Assembly: GCF_035046485.1 (NCBI RefSeq)
Contig: NC_085136.1
Coordinates: forward strand, 223,700,853 to 223,764,852
Reading direction: 5' to 3'
From: Aedes albopictus
Taxonomy: Eukaryota; Arthropoda; Insecta; Diptera; Culicidae
Length of the DNA stretch: 64,000 nucleotides
Shown here piece after piece: positions 31,541 through 43,034 of the stretch. The position numbers and the translations under genes were made by a program. The notes under the pieces are model-generated. The model ran no database searches. It had not been told where the DNA came from and saw only the letters and a program-made list of their open reading frames with translations. Numbering within the stretch: the stretch's first letter is position 1; each line of letters opens with the position of its first letter.

Positions 31541-31689
31541 AGTAGGCCGTTATATGATTGCTACCGCGAGTGAAAAGTAGGGATATAAGCAACGCAATTG
31601 CAAAAAGAAATTTTAAAAATATATTTTTTGAAGGTATCTTTATTTTGTTGGGGGGAGTTGAACCTCTGCGTCCAGTAAGTTGAGCTTTT

Positions 31690-32225
31690 GTGGTATCCCC
31701 CTGGAAGGTATCTTTGAAAGAATACTCTGAAGAATTGGAGCTCGCTTATCCTTAGAAAAAAAAACTATCTTGAAAAGTACCTTAAAATGCTAAAAAATAG
31801 ATTCTGGAGAAACTTCTTCAGAAATTGTTGAGAAAATCTTTGAAAAAAAAACTGAAATTATCCCTGAAAGAAGGTTTGAATACATGCAAAGCAATGCCAG
31901 GAGAAATATCTGAGAAAACTGTTGGAGAAACCCCAGAAGGAACCAGCAGAAGAATCTCTTGAGAATTTTCTAGAGGAATTTGTGAATGAAATTCCAATGA
32001 AATCTCTGAACAAATAGAGTGACGGAGGCTCTGCAGAAAATCAAGCAATAACTTCTGAAAAGTTTCAAGAAACATTTCTGAATTTCTAAAGGAAACCCCT
32101 GGATGAATGTGGCTAGAGAAAAATCTGCAGATCTTTATGCGAAAAAGTTCTCCTCGAATTGCATCTTTTGAAGAAAGGTTTGGAGGAATTCATGGCGAAG
32201 CCCCGGAAAAAAATTACAAAAAAAA
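31690..32225 (+). repeat. degenerate GGAATTCC-type repeat tract
   Basis: Phrases GGAGAAACTTC, GAAGGAACCAG, GAATTTTCTAGAGGAATT, GAAATTCC. Abuts inverted module B. Confidence 0.7.
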
Positions 32226-32229
32226 ACCA

Positions 32230-32888
32230 AACTTGTGAACTTCTGTCAACGACCAAAATTTTTGAAGCAAAGTTTAGCGCTGATTTTGAAACCGCGCTAC
32301 AAAACAATTTAAGTAGAGGAGTTTTTGGGTTTTAGCTCAATATCGAGTTTTATAATTTTTTAAAATCTGGAATTTACTAAAAATCTAATATCTTGCGTTT
32401 TGTTCAACCTAATTTTATATATTTTTCCATGAATTAAAAGCTGAATACAATACCATTCGATCATCTGAATGCAGGTTTTGCGTCAGATTGATGAAATTCA
32501 GTTCATTGGCGAGTTTTTGGGGCAATCTCCTTAAATTTTAGCAAATTTCCAAAAATATATGAAGGCATTATTTTTTTTTCAATCAGAAAAAAACAATCTA
32601 AAAATTCTTTCTCAACGTTTATTTGACATATCATATGTAGGCAAGTTACAGTAAAAAAAATCAGCTCAATCGGAGCATTGATTACGGAGAATGAGATGTG
32701 TGAAGTGAGCGGCTGTGCCTAAAAATAGAACAAAAATCGATTTCAAATCATCAACCTTGTATGGTAAGTCGAAAAAATTTCCACTCTACTGTATTTTTTT
32801 TCCTTCGCGGTTTCGAACTCAGGGCATGATTCTACACCAAAAATGATCATCAGCTTACCGAGTTCAAATTGCTGTAAACTAGTGCTAT
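32230..32888 (-). repeat. dispersed repeat module B (right copy, inverted)
   Basis: Reverse-complement counterpart of 17837-18505 over nearly its whole length, for example TTTGACATATCATATG and CATGATTCTACAC. Divergence is moderate. Followed by a GGAATTCC tract rather than the SINE-like segment seen on the left. Confidence 0.85.
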
Positions 32889-33300
32889 GGAACATTTCTT
32901 GAAAAATTTCCAGAAGAATTTTCAGAAAAAACCCTGAAGAAAAAAAACCTTTGGAAAAACATTGAATGGAATCCTGCACCAGTATTTGAAGGAATACTTG
33001 AACTTATGTAGCAATTCTTGAGTGAATTTTATTAAGGAATTATTAATTATTAAGGAGGAATTTCGGGAGAAATTTTTGAGGAAACCCGTGGACCAGTTTA
33101 AAGGTGAATCTTGTCAGAAATTTCTTTGAAACTTCTTAAGCAGTCCTAAGGAAAATTTATTGTAAAATTCCTGAAATAATCTGATGAGGAATGTTCAAAG
33201 AAATACAATAACCGAAAATGATACTGAGAGGAATCTATCTATTATTCTTTAAATATTTCATTGAAGTTTTAATAAGACTGATACAACTTTATTTTTGACT
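32889..33300 (+). repeat. degenerate GGAATTCC-type repeat tract
   Basis: Phrases AATTTCCAGAAGAATTTTC, GAAGGAATACTTG, AGGAGGAATTTCGGGAG. It separates the two inverted modules. Confidence 0.65.
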
Positions 33301-33304
33301 TTTT

Positions 33305-33535
33305 GTCTCCCCCCCCCCCCCCTTCAAAAATTTTTGACTGGATTTTACATTTTGAGGGGGCAGATGAAAAATATTTATCAAAATATGGGGTCTTGCTGAA
33401 AATTCTTTAACAAATCCGATGAGTTTTTATTTTTTTTTCAAAACAAATGCTTTATTATTTTTATCCCCCCCCCTCGACCAGCCAAAGAGTGGTGGGACAA
33501 AAAGTGAAATAAATATTTGTAACAGCCTAAATCTT
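33305..33535 (-). repeat. dispersed repeat module A (right copy, inverted)
   Basis: Begins with a run of about 16 C (near 33309-33323) and contains CATTTTGAGGGGGCAGAT and CCCCCCCCTCGACCAGCC, the inverse of 17345-17560. Homopolymer length differs between copies, as expected for slippage. Confidence 0.8.
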
Positions 33536-33659
33536 GAATGAATTCACAAAGGAATCTCTGGCAGTGTCACTGGACGTAATTCTGGATAATTTTCTAGGAA
33601 TTAGAAGAAGAATCTTGCTAAACTCATGAAAGAAATTTCGGCAAGAATGTCCCATCCGC

Positions 33660-35895
33660 AATAATCACAGAAAATCGTGAAATGACAATGAATGGAGAGG
33701 TTTTCCGGAATAACTCTCAATAAGGCGCAGTAGAGAAGTCATTCGCTTGAGGAAGTACCAGTATGAGAATTTTACCATGACGGCACTGGTTTTAAACTTA
33801 TAAATTAAAAAAAAACTCAATCGATACCGTTGAACCATCGGTGTCCTTATGTACTTTTTTTTTCGTATGCAGACTTCATTGATTGCTCCCGTATCCCCTA
33901 TTGAACAAGCTGTTGACCGGATTATATCCACCTTTGTTGCTGCTGGACCTGCATGTGGCAATTGGCTTATTCTTTTTGTGATGATGATTCACTACCAGAC
34001 TAGTTAGTAATCCGGACGCATTCCGAACTGTCCATTGCATGGCTTGCTTTGAGCTGTTCTCCGTTCGAGTTCGACAAAACGATTGGCCATGGATGTGGAT
34101 GTGGAGACCTTTAATTAAATTCTCCGCAGCATTCCGATTTTATGGAAGGGGATGCCCCAATGCTGAAGTGTTCATCTTCAGGTTGATGAATGGATTTTGT
34201 GTCCGATACAGAGCTGCCAGAATTTGAAAGTCATTTACAAAAAGGACTCGGAATTTTGTATAAAAATCGGTCACACTAGCCCAAGTCCCAGCAGCGTTCA
34301 ATACACACCTAATAGACTCCCTCGTCAAACGTTACCGGCGATGACCAATGTTCGGGATCCGTGCTCAATCGCACGGATCTGTGAAAATCAAATAGAGAAA
34401 TCGGATGAGATGAAACTATTGCTCCAATGTGACTGCCGCGGCTGAGCTGGACCATGAGAGTTCTGTTGTGCATACCGACTGAACCACCTACCGATAGTCA
34501 TCGTGGGTTGCATAAGAGCCACGACGGTGAAAGTGTGGTCACCAAATGGATACATTTCGAATTCGGTCGATCGATGGCTTGACCAACCAGTGGAAGCGAT
34601 AATCGCCAGTCGGGATTTGCTCAATCTGCCGATACCGCACTAGAGCCGGAGGATTCCCACTAGGGTGAATTTCTGCTCGCGTACATATTGCTGTCAGTCG
34701 GTTGATGCTTGCGGTGAACGTTTGGCTTTCCGAGCAAGCTCTCAGCTGAGTTTGTGTTCAGTTGGTGTTTTGTGGTTTTCACATACAAATGAATTTCGAT
34801 TGAGCTTGGCAATTTTGGTAGAAGCGATGTTGTATCCTTTTTTTGTTCGAAGCTGAGTTGCATAATTGATGTCGCTTCCATAGAACTAGAGGGGAACACT
34901 TTTAGTCTTGGGAAAATCTCTTCCAACGAAATGTATTTGCAGACACGAAAAGGAATTAAATATTCAATGAACAGCGTTCAGAGGAACCTTACAAAGACTG
35001 ACCGTATTTCTGGACGAATGTGTCGCAATGAAAGCCACGTGTTACATTGGTACTGAATATTTCTGTCGGTTTTTCTTTATGATAGAATATTTCTTTCTAG
35101 TGAAAATTATAGGCTTAGCAGAGGAAATTTTCATTCTTCAAGCAAGCATTATGTTTTGAGAAAGCCGAAACAAAATTACGTAAGACTATGCTCGTTCGCG
35201 ACGCAAAACAAATATCTTCTTTGTCTTCAGGGCTTCCAATTGTTCTTGATAACATATGACACAATCAATCTCTATCATCACCATCTCTGGCTGATATCGA
35301 GTTTGATTCATTCTCTCATAAGCGACATCCATCTTAACGGCTGCCGTCTGGAAGGCAACCTTCAGTAACAAACTCTCCCTAAGGGCATTAAAGCCACATC
35401 CATCTCCGGCTGAACGAAGGAAAGCTATCCGTTTTCTCCACTACTCCACCGAAGCAAAGCACACAAGTAGATGGATTGTCGAGCTGCGATCCCTTTACCC
35501 TCAGAAGAGGTAATCCATTAACCAGAGCACGCTCTTATGATATTGTGGCAGACATAGCATTCAAATCCTTTCATAATCCCTCGGAGGAATTCCGTTTCTT
35601 TTGGTCTGAATGCATTGCAGCGTTATTGGCATTTTCCAAGCTCCGTCGTTATTCCGAGTAATCGATTTCGATTACGAGAGCCGATCTGCCGAAATTGTTT
35701 TCCCTGAATATATTGTCAAAGCCAATTTAGAAAAATAAAGAATCACAACATTTACATTTGAGATTGGTTAACATTTTTCACAGTGTTGGACCATCGATGA
35801 ACCAGCATCATTACCATCACTACCAACCAGTTTGGGAACTGATAACAACTAAATGAAATAAATCTTTTTCATCTGTATGATATTGCTTCGTAAAC
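33660..35895. other. unassigned, repeat-poor DNA
   Basis: No transposon or gene recognised. Several short open frames on both strands (for example 34388-34624 minus, 34660-34926 minus) have no motifs. Apart from the CATCATTACCATCAC phrase near 35808 there is no simple repeat. Confidence 0.4.
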
Positions 35896-36162
35896 TAGAA
35901 AATGACAATATGGAATTCCCAAAGGAATCTCCCTGGAAGAATTCCTGGAGAATTCCCCGGAGGAGTTTCTGGAGGACTCTCCGGAGGAGTTCCTGGAGGA
36001 ATCCCCGGAGGAGTTCCTGGAAGAATCCTCAGAGGAATTGCGGGTGGAGTTCCAGGAGGATTTCCTGGTGGAATCCTCGGGAGAATTTCCTGGTGGAATC
36101 CTCGGGAGAATTCCTAGAGGAATCCCCGGGAGAATCCCGGGAAGAATCTGCGGAGGAATTCC
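35896..36162 (+). repeat. irregular GGAATTCC repeats leading into the minisatellite
   Basis: Units GAATTCCTGGAGAATTCCCC, GGAGTTTCTGGAGG, GGAATCCTCGGGAG vary in length and wording but are closer to one another than in the older tracts. They form a gradient from degenerate repeat to the homogeneous array. Confidence 0.85.
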
Positions 36163-36925
36163 GGTAGGAATCCCCGGAGAAATTCCGGAAGGAATCCCCG
36201 GAGGAATTCCGGGAGGAATCTCCGGAGGAATTCCGGGAGGAATCTCCGGAGGAATTCCGGGAGGAATCTCCGGAGGAATTCCGGGAGGAATCTCCGGAGG
36301 AATTCCGGGAGGAATCTCCGGAGGAATTCCGGGAGGAATCTCCGGAGGAATTCCGGGAGGAATCTCCGGAGGAATTCCGGGAGGAATCTCCGGAGGAATT
36401 CCGGGAGGAATCTCCGGAGGAATTCCGGGAGGAATCTCCGGAGGAATTCCGGGAGGAATCTCCGGAGGAATTCCGGGAGGAATCTCCGGAGGAATTCCGG
36501 GAGGAATCTCCGGAGGAATTCCAGGAGGAATCTCTGGAGGAATTCCGGGAGGAATGTCCGGAGGAATTCCGGGAGGAATCTCCGGAGGAATTCCGGGAGG
36601 AATCTCCGGAGGAATTCCGGGAGGAATCTCCGGAGGAATTCCGGGAGGAATCTCCGGAGGAATTCCGGGAGGAATCTCCGGAGGAATTCCGGGAGGAATC
36701 TCCGGAGGAATTCCGGGAGGAATCTCCGGAGGAATTCCGGGAGGAATCTCCGGAGGAATTCCGGGAGGAATCTCCGGAGGAATTCCGGGAGGAATCTCCG
36801 GAGGAATTCCGGGAGGAATCTCCGGAGGAATTCCGGGAGGAATCTCCGGAGGAATTCCGGGAGGAATCTCCGGAGGAATTCCGGGAGGAATCTCCGGAGG
36901 AATTCCGGGAGAAATCCCCGGAGGA
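36163..36925 (+). repeat. 24-bp minisatellite, about 30 near-identical copies
   Basis: The unit GGAGGAATTCCGGGAGGAAT plus CTCC repeats every 24 bases. From about 36201 to 36915 nearly all units are identical; a pair near 36517-36560 carries substitutions (CAGG, CTCTGG, TGTCC). Because 24 is eight codons and the unit lacks stops, long frames open on both strands: (GGIPGGIS)n on plus (36038-36937) and (SSRNSSGD)n on minus (36029-37057). Each unit has a GGAATTCC palindrome. No start context, splice signals or non-repeat domain supports a gene. Confidence 0.97.
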
Positions 36926-37086
36926 ATTCTTGAATGAATCCCCGGGCGAATTTCTAGACATATTCCTGTGGGAAATTCTGGTGGAGCTCCTGAAGGAACT
37001 CCTGGAAGAACTCTTGAAAGAATTCCTGGAGGAACTCCTTGTGAAATTTCCGGGCATATTCCAGGAAGAATTCCCGGAGGAATTGC
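36926..37086 (+). repeat. irregular GGAATTCC repeats trailing the minisatellite
   Basis: GGAACTCCTGGAAGAACTC, GAATTCCTGGAGG and GGAATTCCCGGAGG with variable spacing. It runs directly into the left 537-bp direct repeat. Confidence 0.8.
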
Positions 37087-37623
37087 TAGAGGAATCCCTG
37101 GCGGAATCAGCTTAAATAAGTATGCAAATGCAAAGCTCCCGTTTTCCTTGTTCAGATGTTCTTATTTTACATATGACTACCGTTTCGGTCTTTATTCGAT
37201 CTTTTTTTTTACTACCTATATGCATCTTTGATCTTGTTTAACAATCTAAATAAACTATAAATTTGGTTTCCATTACCTAGTTCTACACATCAGCACTGTT
37301 TTTGAGACCCTCGAACAATACCATACAATATCTTCCTTCGGCCTTGCACCCCACCAAGGAAATCCAATTACGTAATGTACCGGCTGGCGACATCAGCATT
37401 GCCAGCACCCGTCAGTAACAACCCGATCCCGGAGGGAGCGCACTCCTCCAGTACACTATTCATACATACAAACATTTTCCAAATTTATACCCAAGATACA
37501 GTTTCATTTCGCCCCGTTAAACCTAATTTCGCCCGAAGCGGTTCTTCGGTTCTGTTGTATTACTGGCTGGTTGCCGTCTCGGTGCAGAAAATGTACCAAA
37601 TAGTTATGGCACAATAAACTACT
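37087..37623 (+). repeat. 537-bp direct repeat, left copy
   Basis: Matches 39751-40287 with a constant offset of 2664 bases and no difference noticed by eye. It starts with the tail of the GGAATTCC region (TAGAGGAATCCCTGGCGG) and ends AATAAACTACT. An 80-codon open frame (37375-37617) is repeated identically but has no recognisable domain. It lacks TG..CA ends, so it is not an LTR. The borders coincide with the ends of the non-LTR element in between, so it is read as a very long target-site duplication. Confidence 0.93.
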
Positions 37624-39750
37624 ACCCGACGGCTGTTCGGGTTCGTTTGGAAGTTGACCATCAATGTTAACTTCTTTTCCCGATCAGCCTAGATAGCTGT
37701 GTAGTGTCGGTAGCGGTTGTCTCAATTGGCTAAGAATAACACTACGGACCGCCTGATCCAGTGGTAAGAGTCCACTAAACAGGTGACCCCTAATTCATGG
37801 TGTTATGCGGCTTTATGCTTACCGTGCCAAAGAATGAATGGTTAGAGGGGTCTAATAAAAACCTAACCACAAACGGAGCCTGTGGAGAATTAGGGCGTCC
37901 TCCACAGTATTACGCCCTTACTGCGCTAACCGGAGCAATGGTGCAGTGGACCTTGCGTTTCTCCGAGATAATCAGTTGCCCTTCTTAAGTCTCAAATTTG
38001 AGGCTAAATAAGGGCGGGGTTATTCAAATGTTGTTAATTAGCTTACATTACTGCCTATATGGGTTCGCTTAATGCGTTTTCGCCATTGGCGTTTTTCAAT
38101 TGACACCGATTTGGTTCGTCGTTGATGTTTCCTTTTTGTGCTGTGTTTGTGAAGAATGTAATCCTGTCTAGTTTGGGTAGTGGCTACGGCAAGGAAACCT
38201 CAGATCAATTTTCAGCGTAAAAAGCGTATGTAGCCCAAGTGGATCTACTTCAAAAAGTTCATTTTCGTAGGGTAACTTCTGTATAGGTTACCTTGTGAAC
38301 CCAGCTTTGCTTTTTTCATTATAGATGAACTGTCGTGCCTCGAGCATGCTATATTTTAGAGTAACGTTAACGGTATGTTTCAACCTTTCCTTGTGGATGC
38401 CTTCAAGCAAGCTCTTGTTTTCAGCATCTTTTCGCTGATATTTGGCATCTGAAGTAGCTCAAACATTGATTTGAGATGCTTCAGTTTGATGGAATACTTA
38501 GGTAGTACAGTTCATGGTTAACTTAACATAGAATTGCACCTAACCCAACTCTGCATGAGCAGAATTTGTCATGAGTTGACTGATTGGCCTGTGTCAGATG
38601 AGGACCCTCCATTTGACCTATTTGCACTTTGGAGTGTTCCTTCGCAAACTTTGCGTATTCAGGCGTCCCTGCTCAACAAGCTAGGGAACCTGTAATAATT
38701 GGTTGCGATCACATTTTATGGATAACTCGCTTCCATTGCTACTCCAAGAGAGTTTCATTATGGTTTTGTTATTACAACGCCCTTCATTGTGGTATACTAT
38801 AGCTACTGCTTTGAAAAAAGCTTGTCCTCTGCGGTCTGTGCGGACCGCAAGAGGTATTCCTGAATGGAACTCGGACCTGTTCAAGTTCTAAATATCTTCG
38901 GATAAACCAGTCTTTTGTATAGCTACGAATCTTTAGCTTCTACCCCGAGGATTGTAGCTATAGAATCGATTTAGTGGGCACTAAAAAGCTCTGCTTACTT
39001 CAAATCTCCTGGAGCAAATGGGGCTTTGTCCTATTTTTCTCCAGAGGGATTTGATTTTTTTTCAAACATGTTTTGAACTCTGGTAGTTTTCTATTGGGTA
39101 TTTTCATGACGTGAAATTACTCTGTAGTTTTATCCCGAAAGGGTGCGTGCGTTGTAAAAAGAAGGAATAAGTTCCAGATTTATCTGGTTACGTCGTTCTT
39201 TCTGAAATGTTCGAAACGCATTGTCGATTATCACATCTGTGATGTTCTTCTGGCTAACATGCCTGTTCATGTGAACTCACATGTCTCCCAATTTGGGATG
39301 TCCACAGTGACTCTTTTACACAAAGTTGTATACGTTTACAAGAAAGCACTCGCTCAAACGTAGTTTTTGCTTGGGTGATTTCTTGAATATTGAGGATGCT
39401 TTTGATGACGTGCCTTTCTATGTCATATTGAAAGTCGCATGACGTCGCAAGCTACCTCCAATGAGCTATAGGCTCTTTTTACGCTTATGCGTTTTACAGT
39501 GTCCTTTTCAGGGCACTGATTTACCCCGTTGTGGTATGAGCTATGAGCTCTCGTTGCGCTTATGCGTTCATTCCCTCTTCTAGGACACCCCTTCCTATTT
39601 CATCACCTTTCCCTTTCCCTATTCCCATCCCTTGTCCCATTCTCCCTCAGGTAAATGATGAAATAGGCTCATATGTATGGCGATGGCACAAATGTCCCAA
39701 ATGGAGGATAACGTGCCTCTGTAGCCGGCCTTCTGATACCTGATACCTGA
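37624..39750 (+). mobile_element. LOA/Lian-like non-LTR retrotransposon, internally deleted
   Basis: The 5' part has a UTR block shared with 14290-14420. Broken coding follows: ALKKACPLRSVRTARGIPEW near 38800-38870 (endonuclease C-terminal side), then SPGANG and related early RT blocks with frameshifts (about 38990-39430), including a decayed version of the conserved Asp block. The rest of RT and RNase H is deleted near 39450. A 3' UTR follows and the end is a heptamer tandem, CTGATACCTGATACCTGA, as in LOA/I-type elements that end in short repeats rather than poly(A). Dead copy. Confidence 0.75.
38690..39430 (+). pseudogene. endonuclease-RT remnant of the LOA/Lian-like element
   Basis: Plus-strand fragments can be aligned by eye to ORF2 of LOA-type elements: LLLQRPSLWYTIATALKKAC, RTARGIPEWNSDL, SPGANGA, FDFFQTC. 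Frames shift repeatedly and stops occur, so only the order of motifs supports the call. Neither the catalytic FADD box nor RNase H remains. Confidence 0.6.
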
Positions 39751-39753
39751 TAG
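39730..39753 (+). repeat. 3' heptamer tail of the LOA/Lian-like element
   Basis: CTGATAC repeated two to three times at the junction with the right 537-bp repeat. It marks the 3' end formed at target-primed reverse transcription. Confidence 0.75.
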
Positions 39754-40287
39754 AGGAATCCCTGGCGGAATCAGCTTAAATAAGTATGCAAATGCAAAGC
39801 TCCCGTTTTCCTTGTTCAGATGTTCTTATTTTACATATGACTACCGTTTCGGTCTTTATTCGATCTTTTTTTTTACTACCTATATGCATCTTTGATCTTG
39901 TTTAACAATCTAAATAAACTATAAATTTGGTTTCCATTACCTAGTTCTACACATCAGCACTGTTTTTGAGACCCTCGAACAATACCATACAATATCTTCC
40001 TTCGGCCTTGCACCCCACCAAGGAAATCCAATTACGTAATGTACCGGCTGGCGACATCAGCATTGCCAGCACCCGTCAGTAACAACCCGATCCCGGAGGG
40101 AGCGCACTCCTCCAGTACACTATTCATACATACAAACATTTTCCAAATTTATACCCAAGATACAGTTTCATTTCGCCCCGTTAAACCTAATTTCGCCCGA
40201 AGCGGTTCTTCGGTTCTGTTGTATTACTGGCTGGTTGCCGTCTCGGTGCAGAAAATGTACCAAATAGTTATGGCACAATAAACTACT
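39751..40287 (+). repeat. 537-bp direct repeat, right copy
   Basis: Second copy of 37087-37623, apparently identical, including the 80-codon frame (40039-40281). It starts immediately after the heptamer tail. After 40287 the sequence differs from the LOA-like start, as expected if this is original flanking DNA. Confidence 0.93.
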
Positions 40288-41735
40288 TTAACACACGCCA
40301 TCGACCAAAAGCTCTCCCTAGCTGGTTCACATTTCAGGTAGGTACGTAACCTACGAAGAACGGGGAAATGCGCTCTTTCAGTTTAGCTTTTCCTGTGAAT
40401 GCAGGGAACACGTTTAATAGCGGCACCTTGCATTGCCCCGGCGTGGCCCCGCCATATCGTACCTACCAAGAAGTAGTGTCGTACAGAAATACAAAAACCA
40501 TAAACCGTTTTCCTCGCTGCAATTGGCTGTAAAATGGTTTGACTGTTGTCGGTCGGTGGCGGAGCTCTGCGGCGGTGTTCAATCGTCCGGAAGTCACACG
40601 GGTACCATTTAAGCAACCAGGCGGGAGACGCTCCGATTCTCAGCGTCAAGCACAAAAGGAGCTCGTTTTCCGAAGAAATCAAGCACGAAATGCTGGTTGA
40701 CGTCATTTCGCGACGCTGCTGTCAAAAGGACTGCGAAGACCGCTTTCGTCAAGAGTGTACGTACATATTCGAGGTGGCAGCGTTGGAGTCGTCCGTGTCG
40801 TCATGGTATTTCGGGTATTTTTTCGCACAAAGAGTGCCACTTATCCACGCTGGATTCTATCCTTTATGGCGCGGTTCTTTATCCTCGATGGAACAAACTT
40901 GCCATGAATTTACTGATTTATTTACGACTATGTATAAGAAACTTATTCCCCACTACTCTTCTGCTTGCATACTATCTAGCGCATGGCCCAGCGATTCTCA
41001 AACTATGAGATGAGGATTAATCCTAGTATGGAGATATGCTTTGCTCTTTGTGGTTTTGGAAGCAATTGTCTACCAATGCTTCGCGCCGGACAGTTTCAGG
41101 TGCTTAATTGATTCTCCACGAAAAACAAACAGCGAGTAGAGTCAGGACGTATTCTGGGATGAGGGATGAGAGGGTGACGGGACTATTTATACCAAAATAC
41201 TTTCTTAGCTATAGAGTCCTCGGATCTTCATACATAAATTTTGAACTCTAGCTATATTATGAATATTACTGGTTTACACTCACATGGGCTCATACATTTA
41301 TTTTTGATCTAGCTAGAAGTTCAATAACTGCCCAAGAATAAGAGAACAAGAGCATTGAGCATAGATTCAAGATGCTACTCCGTGATTAACGAGAACAATC
41401 AAAATTGCACATGGATCATTGCCAATTTTAAGCTGTAAGGACTGTAAACTACTGACTGTAAGGACTTGGCCAGTGCCGGTATTGATCCAAAATGTATGAA
41501 CTGCTTAAGTTGCCGCAGTCCTTTATTCAGTTGGATCTCAGTGCAATTCATACCAGTTCTGATCAATCACGGAGGAGCAACCATTGACATGTATAGTAAG
41601 AAAAAATTGATCGTTTTATATGCTGAGCTATTCAGTACCAGTATAGCACATAAGAAAATAAGACCCCGCCATCGGCGCTGTTGCCTGGGGTGGTACGGAG
41701 GCAAAAGCAAAATTAGAGTTTCAGAGGGTTTCAGT
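40288..41735. other. unassigned DNA with a 155-codon open frame
   Basis: The open frame at 40546-41013 (plus) is the longest here outside transposons and repeats. It shows no recognised domain, and a second open frame (40697-41008) overlaps it in another register. Composition is less AT-rich at 40400-40900, so a decayed gene or exon is possible, but splice-site support was not found. Confidence 0.3.
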
Positions 41736-41739
41736 GGAG

Positions 41740-42712
41740 TAGGGGTAGACGGGGCATTATGGACACCCGGGGCAGAATGGACACCCTCAGTATTTTGAAA
41801 TATGTGAACTTTTTTGAACTTTTAATGAATAGAGAATATAGTTCATTCGTCTAAAACGTAGTTTCAGGAAATAAACATTCGAAATTAAAATTATACTTGA
41901 TTTTACACGAAAAAGTTACGTCCTCCGTTTTTTGTGCATGGAAATTATAATTTTCACACCATCTAAAATAAGATTTAGTGATTAATTTATTGCAGGTCGA
42001 TTAAAACCTGATATTTCTAGAACACATGCAAATAGTTTTGCTGTATCTACATGCTTAACATGTTTATATTTTCTTCTTTATTATATCAAAAATCAAGTTT
42101 GGAAATATCTTCTGCTGCCGGGGCAAAATGGACACTCACTTTTTTGAAAGAAGCGGCAAGGGAAAAATATAACCTAAATCACAAACCAACCAAATTCTTC
42201 GATTTCAGTATATTTTCGGTTAAATGTTCACTATAGTAGACATAGGGTGAAACAAATTGGTCAAAAAACCACAGCAGTGGAAAATAGTTGTTCTAGGCAC
42301 AGCTGTACATGCCGACAAAAACGAAGCTTTATCCAAAACACCCTGAATTTAAATTAACTGAACAAAAATGAACTACTTCGGCGTATTATTCATCCATAAT
42401 AGTTGTTTTGTAATGAAATGACTTTATAGGTGTAAATAATGTACGAAATTCGTAAAAGTCTCATGGTGTCCATATTGCCCCATGGGGGTGTCCATTCTGC
42501 CCCGTATGCTTGAAGACGGTCATGAAAAACTAACATTTTTCAAAACATTTTTTGAAGTGGATAAATCATTTTTCTTCGTGAGCATTCTTATGCAATAGAT
42601 GCTAAATAGACTTTAAAAGGATACATGTATCAAAAAACTAAACTTTTTTGACATCTTGCCAGGTAAAGTTGGCAAAAACCTTAGGGTGTCCATATTGACC
42701 CGCCTACCCCTA
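41740..42712. mobile_element. 969-bp TIR element with TA duplication
   Basis: Ends GGGGTAGACGGGGCA (left) and the inverse of GGGGTAGGCGGGTCAA (right), each followed by ATTATGGACACCC-type sequence; TA at 41740-41741 and 42711-42712. Variants of GGTGTCCATTCTGCCCC recur inside in both orientations. No transposase frame, so probably a mariner-type non-autonomous element. Confidence 0.8.
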
Positions 42713-42719
42713 TACTCCA

Positions 42720-42975
42720 TTAAGTATTAGGTCGATAGGCCTAAGGACGATTGACATTAGTACGTTGGACATAAAGTCATTAGGCATACGCATAACATAC
42801 ATTGGGCATAATGAACGTTAGGTATTATGAGCGTTTGAAAGAATGGCATATTATGCCTATCGTCCATTATGCCAGTTATCCGTTGTGTCTATCCTATTTT
42901 GCCTATTGTATTTATGCCTATCGTACTTATGGCTCACGTCCTTATGCATATCGTCTTTATGCATATCGTCGTCCC
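42720..42975. repeat. TATGCCTATCGTC-type short repeat cluster
   Basis: TTATGCCTATCGTCC, TATTTATGCCTATCGTAC, CTTATGCATATCGTC and inverse forms (GGCATAATGAACG, GACATAAAGTC) recur at about 15-base spacing, with the orientation reversing in the middle, so the cluster folds back on itself. Confidence 0.75.
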
Positions 42976-43034
42976 GTTCCACACCTGATCTTCAATAAAA
43001 TTTCAGCGGGTTTAGCGGGTTCAATGTACCCCAG

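Noticed and set aside
36163..36925. CRISPR array
   Set aside because: The 24-bp units are contiguous with no unique spacers, and the window is eukaryotic.
36029..37057. 342-codon antisense open frame as a protein gene
   Set aside because: It is the 24-bp minisatellite read in a stop-free register; an equally long frame exists on the other strand, and no non-repeat domain, start context or splice signal supports it.
37087..40287. LTR retrotransposon with 537-bp LTRs
   Set aside because: The repeats lack TG..CA ends, the left copy is continuous with the minisatellite, no primer-binding site or gag/pol follows, and the interior is a non-LTR element with a heptamer tail.
40546..41013. 155-codon frame as a host gene
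   Set aside because: No domain recognised and another open frame overlaps it in a different register; not enough for a CDS call.
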